From NCBI GenBank assembly GCA_025055175.1, contig JANWYT010000006.1, positions 175,261-239,260 on the forward strand: 64,000 bases of DNA, read 5' to 3'. The notes beneath the pieces are model-generated. The model saw only the letters and a list, made by a program, of their open reading frames with translations, did no database searches and was not told the origin of the DNA. Of the stretch, positions 41,874 through 50,288 are shown piece by piece. Source of the stretch: Anaerolineae bacterium (GTDB lineage: Bacteria > Chloroflexota > Anaerolineae > Aggregatilineales > Phototrophicaceae). Every line of letters begins with the position of its first letter. The first letter of the stretch is position 1. Both the position numbers and the translations under genes were made by a program.

Positions 41874-44261
41874 TCACGAGCCTATGGTCAGTCGCAGTGG
41901 CAGAACGCCAACCGTGCCTTCTAGCGCCTCTCCCTGAGTGACGGGCAGGCGCTCCGGCCCGTCAGCGCTCAGGCGGTAGACGACCACCCACAGCAGATAC
42001 TCACCAGACGGCAGATCGGACGGCAAAACCAGGGCGCGCCGATCCTGGATAGGAGTCCGCGTAGTCCAGCGACTTGTGGGCGAGAAGCCTCCTTGTGGCG
42101 CGCTATCCATCCCCTGAATAGGAGGTCTGCTGGAGTCAGATGGAACGACAAACCAGGCTACCTGGTAATCCTCGCTCAGGAGCGCCTCGGTGTGCCACCA
42201 GAGAGCAATTGCCAACGTATCCCCTAGCCCATAGCGCAGGCCTGTCGGCAGAGTCACACCATCCAGCCACAAGCTGTCGCCGTAGCGCAAGTTGGCCGCA
42301 TGTTCATAGCTCATCAGCCCCTGGGCAGGCGGCCAAGCCTCCAGATGGTATTCCAACAGGCGCACTTCGGGATCACCCGTGTGAATTTCGCGCATCAGGT
42401 AAAAATTCTCGTTCAGATAGCGCTCCACAGGGCGCACAGCCCAGGAATTGTACGGGCCGTTGTGAGCCAAGAGCCATAGGCGACGACGATGCAGAGCCAG
42501 ATGGTTGAGCATGCGCAGGTAATCCAGGCTCAGCAAATCCGCGCTGAAGGCCGACTGTAGGCGCGGCGGTGCATACTGTCCACCAGCTTCGCCGGGCTGG
42601 CCTACGAAGACGATGGGACGCACCGTGCGCAGACGATTGTGGTTGAGGACGAAACGATCGTAACGCGGATCAGCGAGGACGAGAGGATCGCCGGGTCGCG
42701 CCTCGCGCTCCAAAACTGCCCAGGCCGCGCGCAAACTCTCCGAGCTGGCCCAGGTCGTTGGGTCGCTGTCGTTGAGGGCGCGCAAACTGAGAGCCGTCAA
42801 GACGAGCCAGCCCAGAGCCAGGATGAGAATGCCCCAGGCAGCGCGCCGCCAGCGCCACAGCGCTGCGCTCAGCAGCAGAGACAGTCCTAGCAGCAAACCG
42901 TAAGCCCAGGGCCACCCGTCCAAGCCAGCCCGATACCAGGCCGTATTCAGGCCAAGGCTGGGCCAGGTAGGCAGCAGCAGCAGCCAGTGGGCATATTCAA
43001 GCTGGCGCAGCGCTCCATCCCATTCCGCCACCCCCCCCGACTCGCTGGGCAGCTGAAAGCGATACGCCCCCCACACCGAAAGCGCCCCAACGACCTGAAT
43101 CCACAAGCTGAGGCCAATCAGCGTCAGCGCGCCCAATCGCCAGAGCCAGCGACCAGGCTCAGACAACCAAGCCAGCGCAGGCGCGAGCAGAACAGCGATC
43201 AGCGGCACAATCGGCACGAGGAAGCGCGGCGGCCAGGACAAGCCGCCATACCAATGCACCCCGGTCAGCAGGGCATGTCCCAGCGCATAAGCGCTGAGCG
43301 CCAGCAGCGCTAGCCAGATGAGGTTCTGCTGGCCCGTGCGCCAGACGCGCCAGCCTCCTACCAAAGCCAGCAGCAGCGCCGGCGAAGTCGACCACAGGCT
43401 GGCCGATGGGCTGAACAGATAGGCATAAAGAGCTTTAGTAGGCTCAGGCGCGGGCGTGCCGAAGCGAGACAACAGCGGCTCTGAAGACTGCACCAGTGAA
43501 GCCATCACAGGCGGAACAAAAGCCAGCAGAGTCAGACTAAGCAAGGCCAGAAGCAGGCCCAAGATTTGCAAGTGTCCCCAGGGACGCCAGGCGCTCTGCG
43601 GCCACAGAGCATAGGCTAGCAAAGCCGGCGCCACCAGCAGCGCTGTGAACTTAGCCTGCATAGCCAACGACAACAGTATCAGCGCCGCACCCAGCCAAGC
43701 CCAGCGCTGCCAATTCAGCCAGGGCCAAGCTCGTGCGTGGCTGAGAGCCAAAGCACAAGCTGTCAGCCCTAGCGCTGTCAGCGGCTCACGGAACAGGGTG
43801 CGGCTGTAGACCAGAGCAATCGTCGCCAGGCCGTACAGCAGCGCCACAGACCAAGCAATCCAGGCGGCGTAGCCCAGACGGCGCACCCACAGAGCCAACA
43901 GCGTCGCTGTGGAAGCCGTCGCCAGCACGTTCAGCAGCCAAACCAAATGGATGACGCCTAACCAGGGCAAAAGATCGGCCAGCAGCACCAGCCCTGCCGC
44001 CAGCAGCACCACCAGCGGGTCATCGTTGTAGGTGGCGGTGGGCAGCGGTTTGACGTCGATGATGTTACGCGGTGGCGAGATGGACGCCGATTCGTCGCGC
44101 TCCCAATCGCCAAAGCGCGCCAAGCTAGTCGCTGCGTCGATGATTTGTAGCTCGTCGCTGCTCTCGATCTTGCCGCTGTAGACCAACATTAGAGCGCTCA
44201 GCTGCAGCACAACGATAGACAGCGCAAGCACCGCAGGGCGCGGCACATTGAGTGAATTCAT
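41874..44261 (-). CDS. GT39-like membrane glycosyltransferase with C-terminal beta module
   Basis: A 795-residue protein. Helix 1 (ALSIVVLQLSALMLVYSG) is followed by KIESSDELQIIDAA, with Asp36-Glu37 at the catalytic acidic position of GT39/GT83 proteins. ATYNDDPLVVLL and YSRTLFREPLTALGL are typical later loops. About eleven membrane segments follow, then a soluble C-terminus ending in a beta-sandwich-like module (LRYGLGDTLAIALWWH to LPSGEYLLWVVVYRL). I start at the ATG at 44261: an upstream extension to 44435 would overlap the TPR gene. The ribosome site is weak. It is the last gene of a TPR-preceded run read from the promoter at 45685-45713. Confidence 0.75.
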   Translation of the reverse strand: MNSLNVPRPAVLALSIVVLQLSALMLVYSGKIESSDELQIIDAATSLARFGDWERDESASISPPRNIIDVKPLPTATYNDDPLVVLLAAGLVLLADLLPWLGVIHLVWLLNVLATASTATLLALWVRRLGYAAWIAWSVALLYGLATIALVYSRTLFREPLTALGLTACALALSHARAWPWLNWQRWAWLGAALILLSLAMQAKFTALLVAPALLAYALWPQSAWRPWGHLQILGLLLALLSLTLLAFVPPVMASLVQSSEPLLSRFGTPAPEPTKALYAYLFSPSASLWSTSPALLLALVGGWRVWRTGQQNLIWLALLALSAYALGHALLTGVHWYGGLSWPPRFLVPIVPLIAVLLAPALAWLSEPGRWLWRLGALTLIGLSLWIQVVGALSVWGAYRFQLPSESGGVAEWDGALRQLEYAHWLLLLPTWPSLGLNTAWYRAGLDGWPWAYGLLLGLSLLLSAALWRWRRAAWGILILALGWLVLTALSLRALNDSDPTTWASSESLRAAWAVLEREARPGDPLVLADPRYDRFVLNHNRLRTVRPIVFVGQPGEAGGQYAPPRLQSAFSADLLSLDYLRMLNHLALHRRRLWLLAHNGPYNSWAVRPVERYLNENFYLMREIHTGDPEVRLLEYHLEAWPPAQGLMSYEHAANLRYGDSLWLDGVTLPTGLRYGLGDTLAIALWWHTEALLSEDYQVAWFVVPSDSSRPPIQGMDSAPQGGFSPTSRWTTRTPIQDRRALVLPSDLPSGEYLLWVVVYRLSADGPERLPVTQGEALEGTVGVLPLRLTIGS

Positions 44262-44305
44262 TGCTGAGAGTTTACTTCCCCCGAATGCTAGTTGCTTCGT
44301 CGCCT

Positions 44306-44851
44306 TCAGGATGAGGTTGCACGGTTGTTCAGGCGCAGGAGGAAGTTGGTCAAGCGTTTCATGAATTTCTGGCGGCCGTTGAGCTTGTCCAAGCCTGCCA
44401 AACCTACCTGGTAGGTCGCAGCGCCTTCGAACCACTGGCCCTGGCGCACTTGGAGCATGCCCAGCGCCAACAGGGTCTCGCTGTAGAGGCGCGTATCGTC
44501 CAGCGCCTTGAAGGTGTCGGCAGCTTGACGATAGGCTTTATAGGCCTCTTCTTTGTGGCCTAGCGCCGCATAAACTGCGCCCATGTTCCCCATGACCTGG
44601 GCCGCGCGGCGCTGATCGTTGGCTTCCTGGAAGAAGCGCAGCGCTTCCTGCATCATGTCTAGGGCCTGCTGGTTCTCGCCCAGGGCGCGATGGACTAGGC
44701 CGATGTTGACCATCATCTCAGCTGCCATGTCCGTCTGGCCTCCCTGCTCGTATAGGTCACGAGCCTGCTGAAACAGGCGCGCAGCGGCTTCGTAGTCGTG
44801 CTGGTCAAAGAGTTTGACGCCCTGCTCTTGCAGTTCGCGTGCGCTCGCCAT
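44306..44851 (-). CDS. Cytoplasmic TPR-repeat protein
   Basis: A 181-residue protein made almost wholly of four tetratricopeptide repeats: LFDQHDYEAAARLFQQAR, AEMMVNIGLVHRALGENQQA, AQVMGNMGAVYAALGHKEEA and ETLLALGMLQVRQGQWFEGA. No signal peptide or membrane segment is present. The function is protein-protein contact; a partner is not identifiable, but it lies between a double-XRE regulator and a GT39-like protein. The ATG at 44851 has a perfect AGGAGG 6 bases upstream, which decides against longer readings. Confidence 0.8.
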   Translation of the reverse strand: MASARELQEQGVKLFDQHDYEAAARLFQQARDLYEQGGQTDMAAEMMVNIGLVHRALGENQQALDMMQEALRFFQEANDQRRAAQVMGNMGAVYAALGHKEEAYKAYRQAADTFKALDDTRLYSETLLALGMLQVRQGQWFEGAATYQVGLAGLDKLNGRQKFMKRLTNFLLRLNNRATSS

Positions 44852-44894
44852 CCTTCGCCTCCTTGAGATATGAGATACGGGGAACTCCATCAAA

Positions 44895-45647
44895 TTACAT
44901 AGCTATTTCGAGCATGCCTTCAGCTACCTTGCGCAGCTCTTCAGCGGGCAAGCGGCTGAACATCATCGCAATTTTGATGAAGCCCAGGTTGAGCGGATTG
45001 GCCGCAAAGGCGCGCACGTCCTCGTCCAGATCAGTGAAGCGCTTCCACTCCTCGCGGATGCGCAACAACTCGCCAATTGTGCCAGCCGTCTCGACGAAGT
45101 AATCCATGTTGCGCTTGACCAGGCCGCTGAGGACGCTCAGCTCATTCATGGGAATGGGCGTCTCGCCGAGTTCGTAGAGCGCCACTTGTTCCGCGTCCAG
45201 GTGGGCTGCTTCCGCCAACTGCTCTTGGCTCAGGCCCACCTCCTCGCGAGCTTGGCGCAGCAGCGCGCCGATCATGCGTTGGCGCAGCAGGACGTAATCA
45301 TGTTCAGCGGCAATCTTGGCGTTGCGATCCTGATCCAGGGCGTTTTGCCCCCAGAAGTGGCTGATCGGCACGCCCAAGAAGTAAGCTAGCAGCTCCAGCT
45401 GAGGCAGGCTCGGTGACGTGTCGCCGTATTCCCAGGCCTCGATCATGCTCGGCTCAACGTTGAGCAGACGCGCGCACTCCTCCAAAGTACGAGCCGCGCT
45501 CAGGCGCGCATCGCGCACCAGCACGCCCAACATACGCGCGCGCAGGCGGTACGACTCGGCGTGGTCATAGGGCTTGTCAGGCGCTTTGTCCGCGTCTTTG
45601 CTGCTTTTTGCTTGCTTGAAGCGCGCTCCTAAATCTCCAAAGTTCAT
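44895..45647 (-). CDS. Transcriptional regulator with two XRE-type helix-turn-helix domains
   Basis: A 250-residue cytoplasmic protein. After a short charged N-terminus, the first HTH_XRE domain spans about 38-98 (LLNVEPSMIEAWEYGDTSPS within it) and the second about 120-185 (LSQEQLAEAAHLDAEQVALYELGET). A helical C-terminal region of about 60 residues follows. Two domains in one chain could bind adjacent half sites without dimerising. The ATG at 45647 has AGGTGG 7 bases upstream; earlier in-frame starts exist up to 45677 but lack such a site. It is the first gene behind the promoter at 45685-45713 and may control that operon. Confidence 0.82.
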   Translation of the reverse strand: MNFGDLGARFKQAKSSKDADKAPDKPYDHAESYRLRARMLGVLVRDARLSAARTLEECARLLNVEPSMIEAWEYGDTSPSLPQLELLAYFLGVPISHFWGQNALDQDRNAKIAAEHDYVLLRQRMIGALLRQAREEVGLSQEQLAEAAHLDAEQVALYELGETPIPMNELSVLSGLVKRNMDYFVETAGTIGELLRIREEWKRFTDLDEDVRAFAANPLNLGFIKIAMMFSRLPAEELRKVAEGMLEIAM

Positions 45648-45684
45648 CACCGCACCACCTGTCATGCCATGATCCATGCCTGCA

Positions 45685-45713
45685 TTATAGAACCTTTAGG
45701 ACGGCCTGGCAAC
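45685..45713 (-). promoter_or_regulatory. Promoter of the XRE-TPR-GT39 run
   Basis: Minus strand TTGCCA (45713-45708), 17-base spacer, TATAAT (45690-45685). The -35 lies inside the end of the flippase gene. Transcription would start near 45678, about 30 bases before the chosen ATG. Confidence 0.78.
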
Positions 45714-46937
45714 CAGAGGACGATACAACCACAGAGCAGCACAGGCCAGTCCCTCCGTCAGCACGAAGGCCCAAGCCGCGCCCAGTGCCTCTTCAGACGA
45801 CACAACCAGCAGCAGCGCCACACCATACAAAGCCAAGACGAGCAGCGTGAGACGGTTCACCCAAGCCGCTTGGCCCAAGGCATACCAGTAGAGCGTGCGC
45901 AGACTTTTGAGATAAGACAGAGGCGCACCCCAAGCTAGAGTGCTGAGAAGGACAGCTGCAGGGACGAAGTCTGTGCCAAAACTCAGTCTGAGCAAGACGT
46001 TGCTCAGACTAGCCAAGACTAAGGTTACCAGCAGGCCATAGAGCGCCAAGAGACGCGCCGCCCCGCGAAAAGTGGTCTGCAAGGCAAGCTGATCTTGAGC
46101 CAAAGACGACAGGCGGGGGAAGAGTGCATCGTAGTAGGCAAAGGGCAGCAAGCGGGCTGCCTCCCACCAGCGCCAAGCTGCGCTGTACAGTCCCACGGCT
46201 TCCAGGCCCGCCAAGCTCTCCAGCAGGACGAAGGCCAGGCGGCTGCTGAGCGCCGCCAGCACCGCTGCAACAGCATAAGACGCGCTCTGGCGTAGCAGCG
46301 CTGCCATCCCTGGGATAGTCTGGGCTGTGCGGATTGGCCCATAGCGCCGCCGATGGACGACGTAAGCAGCCACGAGTTGACCCGCCGAGGTCAGGGTGTT
46401 GAGGGCCAGCGCCAGTAGCACATCGCCTCCCAAGCTCAGGGCTAGCGCTACCAACACCACCTGAGCGCTCAGCATGCTCAGGTTCAGCCACGCCAGCGGA
46501 CGCATGATCTCCAGGCCGCGCCAAACGCCGCTGAAGCTGGCGTACAGGCTCTGGATGAAGACGAGCGGCGCTGACAGGCGTAGTCCCAGCGCCAGACGCT
46601 CATCGCTGCTGAGCAGCGGCGCGCCAACGAGCAGAGCCAGCGTCAGCCCTCCCCCTAGCAGCAAGCGCAGTCGCGCGCTGCCGATTAGGTAGGCTTGGGC
46701 CTGCGCCGCGTCCTGAGCCACGCGCTGTGCCAGCAGCGTCCCTAGACCCGCCTCAGCCAGCAAACTCAGCGGGTAAATCCAGGCCAGAGTCGCCGCGTAG
46801 AGGCCCAGCTCCTGCGCTCCCAGGCTGCGTCCAATCAGCGCCGAGAGCAGGAAGGCCAGCGCCGCCCCGCCGCCATTGCTGAGGGCTAGAGCCAGGCCGT
46901 TGGCGCGCAGGCGGCGCACAGCATTTTGCGCTATCAT
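45696..46937 (-). CDS. Wzx/MOP-type oligosaccharide flippase
   Basis: A 413-residue membrane protein with about twelve hydrophobic segments, of the polysaccharide biosynthesis (Polysacc_synt/MATE-like) superfamily. The N-terminus contains ALSNGGGAALAFLLSALIGRSLGAQELGLYAATLAW, the typical opening in which an Arg and a YG/GLY loop follow helix 1. Its role would be to flip a polyprenyl-linked oligosaccharide across the membrane, the step needed to supply GT39-like enzymes on the outer face. It starts with ATG at 46937 without an obvious ribosome site and is divergent from purU across 38 bases. Confidence 0.85.
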   Translation of the reverse strand: MIAQNAVRRLRANGLALALSNGGGAALAFLLSALIGRSLGAQELGLYAATLAWIYPLSLLAEAGLGTLLAQRVAQDAAQAQAYLIGSARLRLLLGGGLTLALLVGAPLLSSDERLALGLRLSAPLVFIQSLYASFSGVWRGLEIMRPLAWLNLSMLSAQVVLVALALSLGGDVLLALALNTLTSAGQLVAAYVVHRRRYGPIRTAQTIPGMAALLRQSASYAVAAVLAALSSRLAFVLLESLAGLEAVGLYSAAWRWWEAARLLPFAYYDALFPRLSSLAQDQLALQTTFRGAARLLALYGLLVTLVLASLSNVLLRLSFGTDFVPAAVLLSTLAWGAPLSYLKSLRTLYWYALGQAAWVNRLTLLVLALYGVALLLVVSSEEALGAAWAFVLTEGLACAALWLYRPLVARPS

Positions 46938-46975
46938 ATCAGGCCGAATACAGACTATCGAGGACGCTTTCGCCC

Positions 46976-47827
46976 ATGAGTTCCGCCATCTTGCTCATCT
47001 CCTGCCCCGATCGCGCCGGCCTGGTAGCTACCATCACCGATTTCATCTTCAGGCATAACGGCAATATCTTACACCTAGATCAGCACGTAGACGCTGAGCA
47101 AGATATCTTCTTCATGCGCGTCGCCTGGGATTTGACTCACTTCGCTCTAGGACGCCATGTCATCGCTGAGGCCTTCGCACCCATCGCTCAACGCTTCCAG
47201 ATGGATTGGCAGCTACGTTTCGACGACGAACGCCAGAAGATGGTCATCTTCGTCGGCAAGGAGTCGCACGCGCTCTACGATATCCTAGCGCGCTGGCAGG
47301 CCCGCGAACTACCCGTCGATATTCCTGCCATCCTCTCTAACCACCCTGAGCTAGGCGGAGTCGCTGAGCAGTTTGGTCTGCCCTTCCGCGTCTTCCCTAT
47401 GCACAAAGAGACCAAGGCGCAAGCCGAGCGCGAGCAGCTGGCGTATCTAGAGACCATCCGACCAGATTTCATCGTCTTGGCCAAATACATGCAAATCCTC
47501 ACAGCGGATTTCGTTCGGCACTATCCCTATCGTATCATCAACATCCATCATTCGTTCCTGCCGGCCTTCGTCGGCGCCAAGCCTTATCACCAAGCCGCCG
47601 CGCGCGGCGTCAAGATCATCGGCGCGACGAGTCACTATGTCACCGCTGACCTGGACGCTGGGCCGATCATCGAACAAGACGTGGTGCGCGTCACTCACAA
47701 AGACAGCGTGGCCGACCTAGTGCGACGCGGCAAGGACTTGGAGAAGACAGTGCTTTCGCGGGCCATCTACTACCACGTGCAGCACCGCATTTTGGTCTAC
47801 AACAACAAGACTGTCGTCTTCGCCTAA
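46976..47827 (+). CDS. purU: Formyltetrahydrofolate deformylase
   Basis: A 283-residue enzyme hydrolysing 10-formyltetrahydrofolate to tetrahydrofolate and formate. An ACT domain (about 4-80, ILLISCPDRAGLVATITDFI) binds an effector. The formyltransferase domain (about 88-265) keeps the catalytic Asn189 and His191 (NIHHSFLP) and Asp227 (DLDAGPII). The combination of ACT and formyltransferase domains distinguishes PurU from PurN. The formate supplies PurT-type purine synthesis or balances one-carbon pools. It starts with ATG; GAGG lies about 12 bases upstream. A TTGCGC-17-TACAGA pair overlapping the flippase start is a possible weak promoter. Confidence 0.95.
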   Translation: MSSAILLISCPDRAGLVATITDFIFRHNGNILHLDQHVDAEQDIFFMRVAWDLTHFALGRHVIAEAFAPIAQRFQMDWQLRFDDERQKMVIFVGKESHALYDILARWQARELPVDIPAILSNHPELGGVAEQFGLPFRVFPMHKETKAQAEREQLAYLETIRPDFIVLAKYMQILTADFVRHYPYRIINIHHSFLPAFVGAKPYHQAAARGVKIIGATSHYVTADLDAGPIIEQDVVRVTHKDSVADLVRRGKDLEKTVLSRAIYYHVQHRILVYNNKTVVFA

Positions 47828-48003
47828 ACCTCTTCGCTGCTCAGGCCAACGCCTTCGCAGAGGCTCAGACACAGTTCGCAATCTATGCTGCTGAGAAGGA
47901 TCACGCCACATAACTCGTCCGCCGTGTTCAGCGGCATAGTGCGGCTACGGTGAGCTGTTCACTGTGCTGCTTGTCTAGGCTTCGATTGTACCACTATGCT
48001 GAG
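47828..48003. other. Intergenic gap between purU and mreB
   Basis: The convergent genes leave 176 bases without a supportable gene. The only structure seen is an 8-bp inverted repeat, GCATAGTG (47934-47941) and CACTATGC (47992-47999), 50 bases apart. No T-rich terminator was found for either gene. Confidence 0.4.
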
Positions 48004-49065
48004 TCAGTGACGCGTGCTGCCGCGCTCTGGCCCAACCAGCAAGCGCCGCAAGTTGTTGTAATCCTCCAAGACGCGCCCTGCCCCACGCGCGACGCAAGTC
48101 ATGGCGTCTTCGGCCACATAAGCACGAATGTTGACCTCTTGAGTGATTCGCTCAGCGAAGCCGCGCAATTGGCCAGTGCCGCCTGCAATCGTGATCCCAC
48201 TCTCCATCAAATCGGCCACCAGTTCTGGTGGGGTGTCGTCCAGGGCTTCTTTCAGCGTGTCGATGATGATGGCCACTGAGCCGCTGATCGCCTCGCGAAT
48301 TTCAATCGAACTCACCTCAACGCTGTCCGGCAAGCCCGTCGTCAGATTGCGCCCTTTGACGATCATCGTCCGCTCTTGTGGCAGCGGATAAGCCGAGCCA
48401 ATCTCAATCTTGACTCGCTCCGCCGTCGGCTCGCCGATCAGCAGGTTGTGCTTGTTGCGCATGTACTGCACGATATCTTCATCCATCTCATCGCCGGCCA
48501 CGCGAATGCTGCGGCTGAGGACGATGCCGCCCAGAGAGAACAAGGCGACTTCTGTCGTGCCGCCACCAACATCGACCACCATGCTGCCGCGCGTCTCCAG
48601 CACAGGCAGGCCCGCTCCAATGGCAGCCGCCACTGGTTCTTCAATCAGGTGTGCTTCGCGCGCGCCGGCTTCCATCGTCGCGTCGATCACGGCGCGCTTC
48701 TCGACCTCGGTCACGCCACTGGGTATACCTACCACCACGCGCGGGCGTGGGATCGGCACCCAACTCTGTTCATGCGCCTTGCGGATGAGATATTCGAGCA
48801 TGCGCGCAGTCACTTCGTATTCGCTGATGACACCATCGCGCATGGGACGCACGATCAGAATATCGCGCGGATTCTTGCTCCACATCTCCTTGGCGCGCGC
48901 GCCAACTTCAATCGGTTGGCGCGTCTTGCGATCTAGGGCGACAAACGAAGGCTCGTTGAGGACAATGCCCTTGCCACGCACAGCTACCAGCGTATAGGCT
49001 GTGCCGAGATCAATGCCGATGTCGAGGGAGAAGAGGCCAAAGAGAGCATCTATCGGGCTTGGCAA
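48004..49065 (-). CDS. mreB: Rod-shape actin homologue MreB
   Basis: A 353-residue actin-fold ATPase that polymerises under the membrane and guides peptidoglycan synthesis. The phosphate 1 motif is IGIDLGTAYTLVAV near the N-terminus, phosphate 2 is VVDVGGGTTEVALFSLGG, and ITIAGGTGQLRGF is the adenosine motif. The N-terminus ALFGLFSLD matches the usual short amphipathic membrane anchor. The best start is TTG at 49065, with AGGAG 8 bases upstream; a GTG at 49074 directly abuts that site. No mreC, mreD, rodA or penicillin-binding protein gene is adjacent. Its promoter is at 49100-49108. Confidence 0.94.
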   Translation of the reverse strand: MPSPIDALFGLFSLDIGIDLGTAYTLVAVRGKGIVLNEPSFVALDRKTRQPIEVGARAKEMWSKNPRDILIVRPMRDGVISEYEVTARMLEYLIRKAHEQSWVPIPRPRVVVGIPSGVTEVEKRAVIDATMEAGAREAHLIEEPVAAAIGAGLPVLETRGSMVVDVGGGTTEVALFSLGGIVLSRSIRVAGDEMDEDIVQYMRNKHNLLIGEPTAERVKIEIGSAYPLPQERTMIVKGRNLTTGLPDSVEVSSIEIREAISGSVAIIIDTLKEALDDTPPELVADLMESGITIAGGTGQLRGFAERITQEVNIRAYVAEDAMTCVARGAGRVLEDYNNLRRLLVGPERGSTRH

Positions 49066-49099
49066 GATCGGCACTCCTGAGTGGTCATCGACGGCGGGT

Positions 49100-49108
49100 A
49101 TTATAACA
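49100..49108 (-). promoter_or_regulatory. Extended -10 promoter of mreB
   Basis: Minus strand TGTTATAAT, a consensus -10 with TGn extension and no clear -35. Transcription from about 49093 gives a leader of under 30 bases. The divergent tilS gene starts at 49173. Confidence 0.6.
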
Positions 49109-49172
49109 GATTATGGCGCACTAGCACCTCTTCGACGGATAGCCACCACACGAAAGCAAAGGAGCAAGAAGC

Positions 49173-50165
49173 GTGCTTGCGAGGCTGATGGCGCAAAGCC
49201 TAGAAAGTTACCTGGGAATATCTGCCGAGACAAGGCTAATTGTGGCCGTGTCGGGCGGGGCGGATTCGCTGGCCCTGCTCCATCTGCTGACTGAACAAGG
49301 CGGCAAGCTAGGCTTAGAGATGATCGTCGCTCACTACAACCATCACCTGCGCCTCAGCGCTCAGCGTGACGCCGATCACGTCGCTCATGTCGCCCAGGTC
49401 TGGGGCTTGCCCTGCATAGTCGGTCACGGACACGTCGAAGCGCTGGCCGCAGCCTGGAATTTAGGCATAGAAGCAGCAGCACGACGCGCGCGCTATACTT
49501 TCTTGGCCCAAGTTGCCCAAGAAAAGCAGGCCCAGACCGTTGTCACCGCCCACCATGCCGACGATCAGGCTGAGACAGTGCTGCTGCAAGCGCTACGCGG
49601 CACAAGCGCAGGCCTCGGTCTACGCCCTGTATCGCCCCTGCCACATGCCCCGCACTTGCGCCTGTGGCGGCCCCTGCTCAAGGCCAGCAAAGACCAGCTG
49701 CTGGAGTACTGCCAACGTTACGAGATCGCATACATGCAGGACGAGAGCAACGACGATATTCGCTTCATGCGCAATTACTTGCGTCGGTCTATCGCGCCGC
49801 TCCTGGCCCACATCAATTCATCCTGGGTTGCAGCTCTGGGTCGCTTCGCTGAAGCTCAAGCCACCGACGCCGACTTCATCGCCCAGTGCTATGCTGAACA
49901 GGTGGCGCCTCATGAACAGCACGGCCATAACTATCGGCGTCTGCCCAAGGCTCTGTATCGACAGATTCATCAGGCCCTGGCCATCCGCTGGATTCGCGCT
50001 TCAGCTCAAGCTCTGGGCCAGACGGAAGACCTGGGACAAGAGCGCTTGCTGGCTGCTCACCGCCTAGCCAGCATAGGCGAGACGGGCAAGCGCGCTCAGC
50101 TTCCGCATGGCCTAGAGTTACACGTCGAGCGTTCTACTATTGCCGTTATACGCCTTGAGGACTAG
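49173..50165 (+). CDS. tilS: tRNA(Ile)-lysidine synthase, short form
   Basis: A 330-residue N-type ATP pyrophosphatase that attaches lysine to C34 of the tRNA-Ile anticodon so it reads AUA. The PP-loop is SGGADS (27-32), followed by AHYNHHLR and the second motif TAHHADDQAETVLL. WRPLLKASKDQLLEYC and NDDIRFMRNYLRR are TilS-specific blocks. The C-terminal domain of the E. coli enzyme (about 430 residues) is absent; this short form is known in other bacteria. It starts with GTG, with AAGGAG 8 bases upstream. Confidence 0.93.
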   Translation: MLARLMAQSLESYLGISAETRLIVAVSGGADSLALLHLLTEQGGKLGLEMIVAHYNHHLRLSAQRDADHVAHVAQVWGLPCIVGHGHVEALAAAWNLGIEAAARRARYTFLAQVAQEKQAQTVVTAHHADDQAETVLLQALRGTSAGLGLRPVSPLPHAPHLRLWRPLLKASKDQLLEYCQRYEIAYMQDESNDDIRFMRNYLRRSIAPLLAHINSSWVAALGRFAEAQATDADFIAQCYAEQVAPHEQHGHNYRRLPKALYRQIHQALAIRWIRASAQALGQTEDLGQERLLAAHRLASIGETGKRAQLPHGLELHVERSTIAVIRLED

Positions 50166-50220
50166 ACAAGCAAGGCGATCTTTACACAAAGCAATAAAGC
50201 GTACATTTTGGAGTGTCATG

Positions 50221-50249
50221 TTGATATGTGGCTGACCAGCGACTATAAT
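50221..50249 (+). promoter_or_regulatory. Promoter of the response regulator-esterase-GH3-GT operon
   Basis: TTGATA (50221-50226), 17-base spacer, TATAAT (50244-50249). Transcription would begin near 50256. I see no other clear promoter before 56920. Confidence 0.8.
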
Positions 50250-50288
50250 TGAGCCTACATAAGGTTAGAATAAAAGTGAGTTCAAACC

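Noticed and set aside
47717..47911. 64-codon minus-strand frame between purU and mreB
   Set aside because: Half of it is antisense to purU, and it has no ribosome site or domain.
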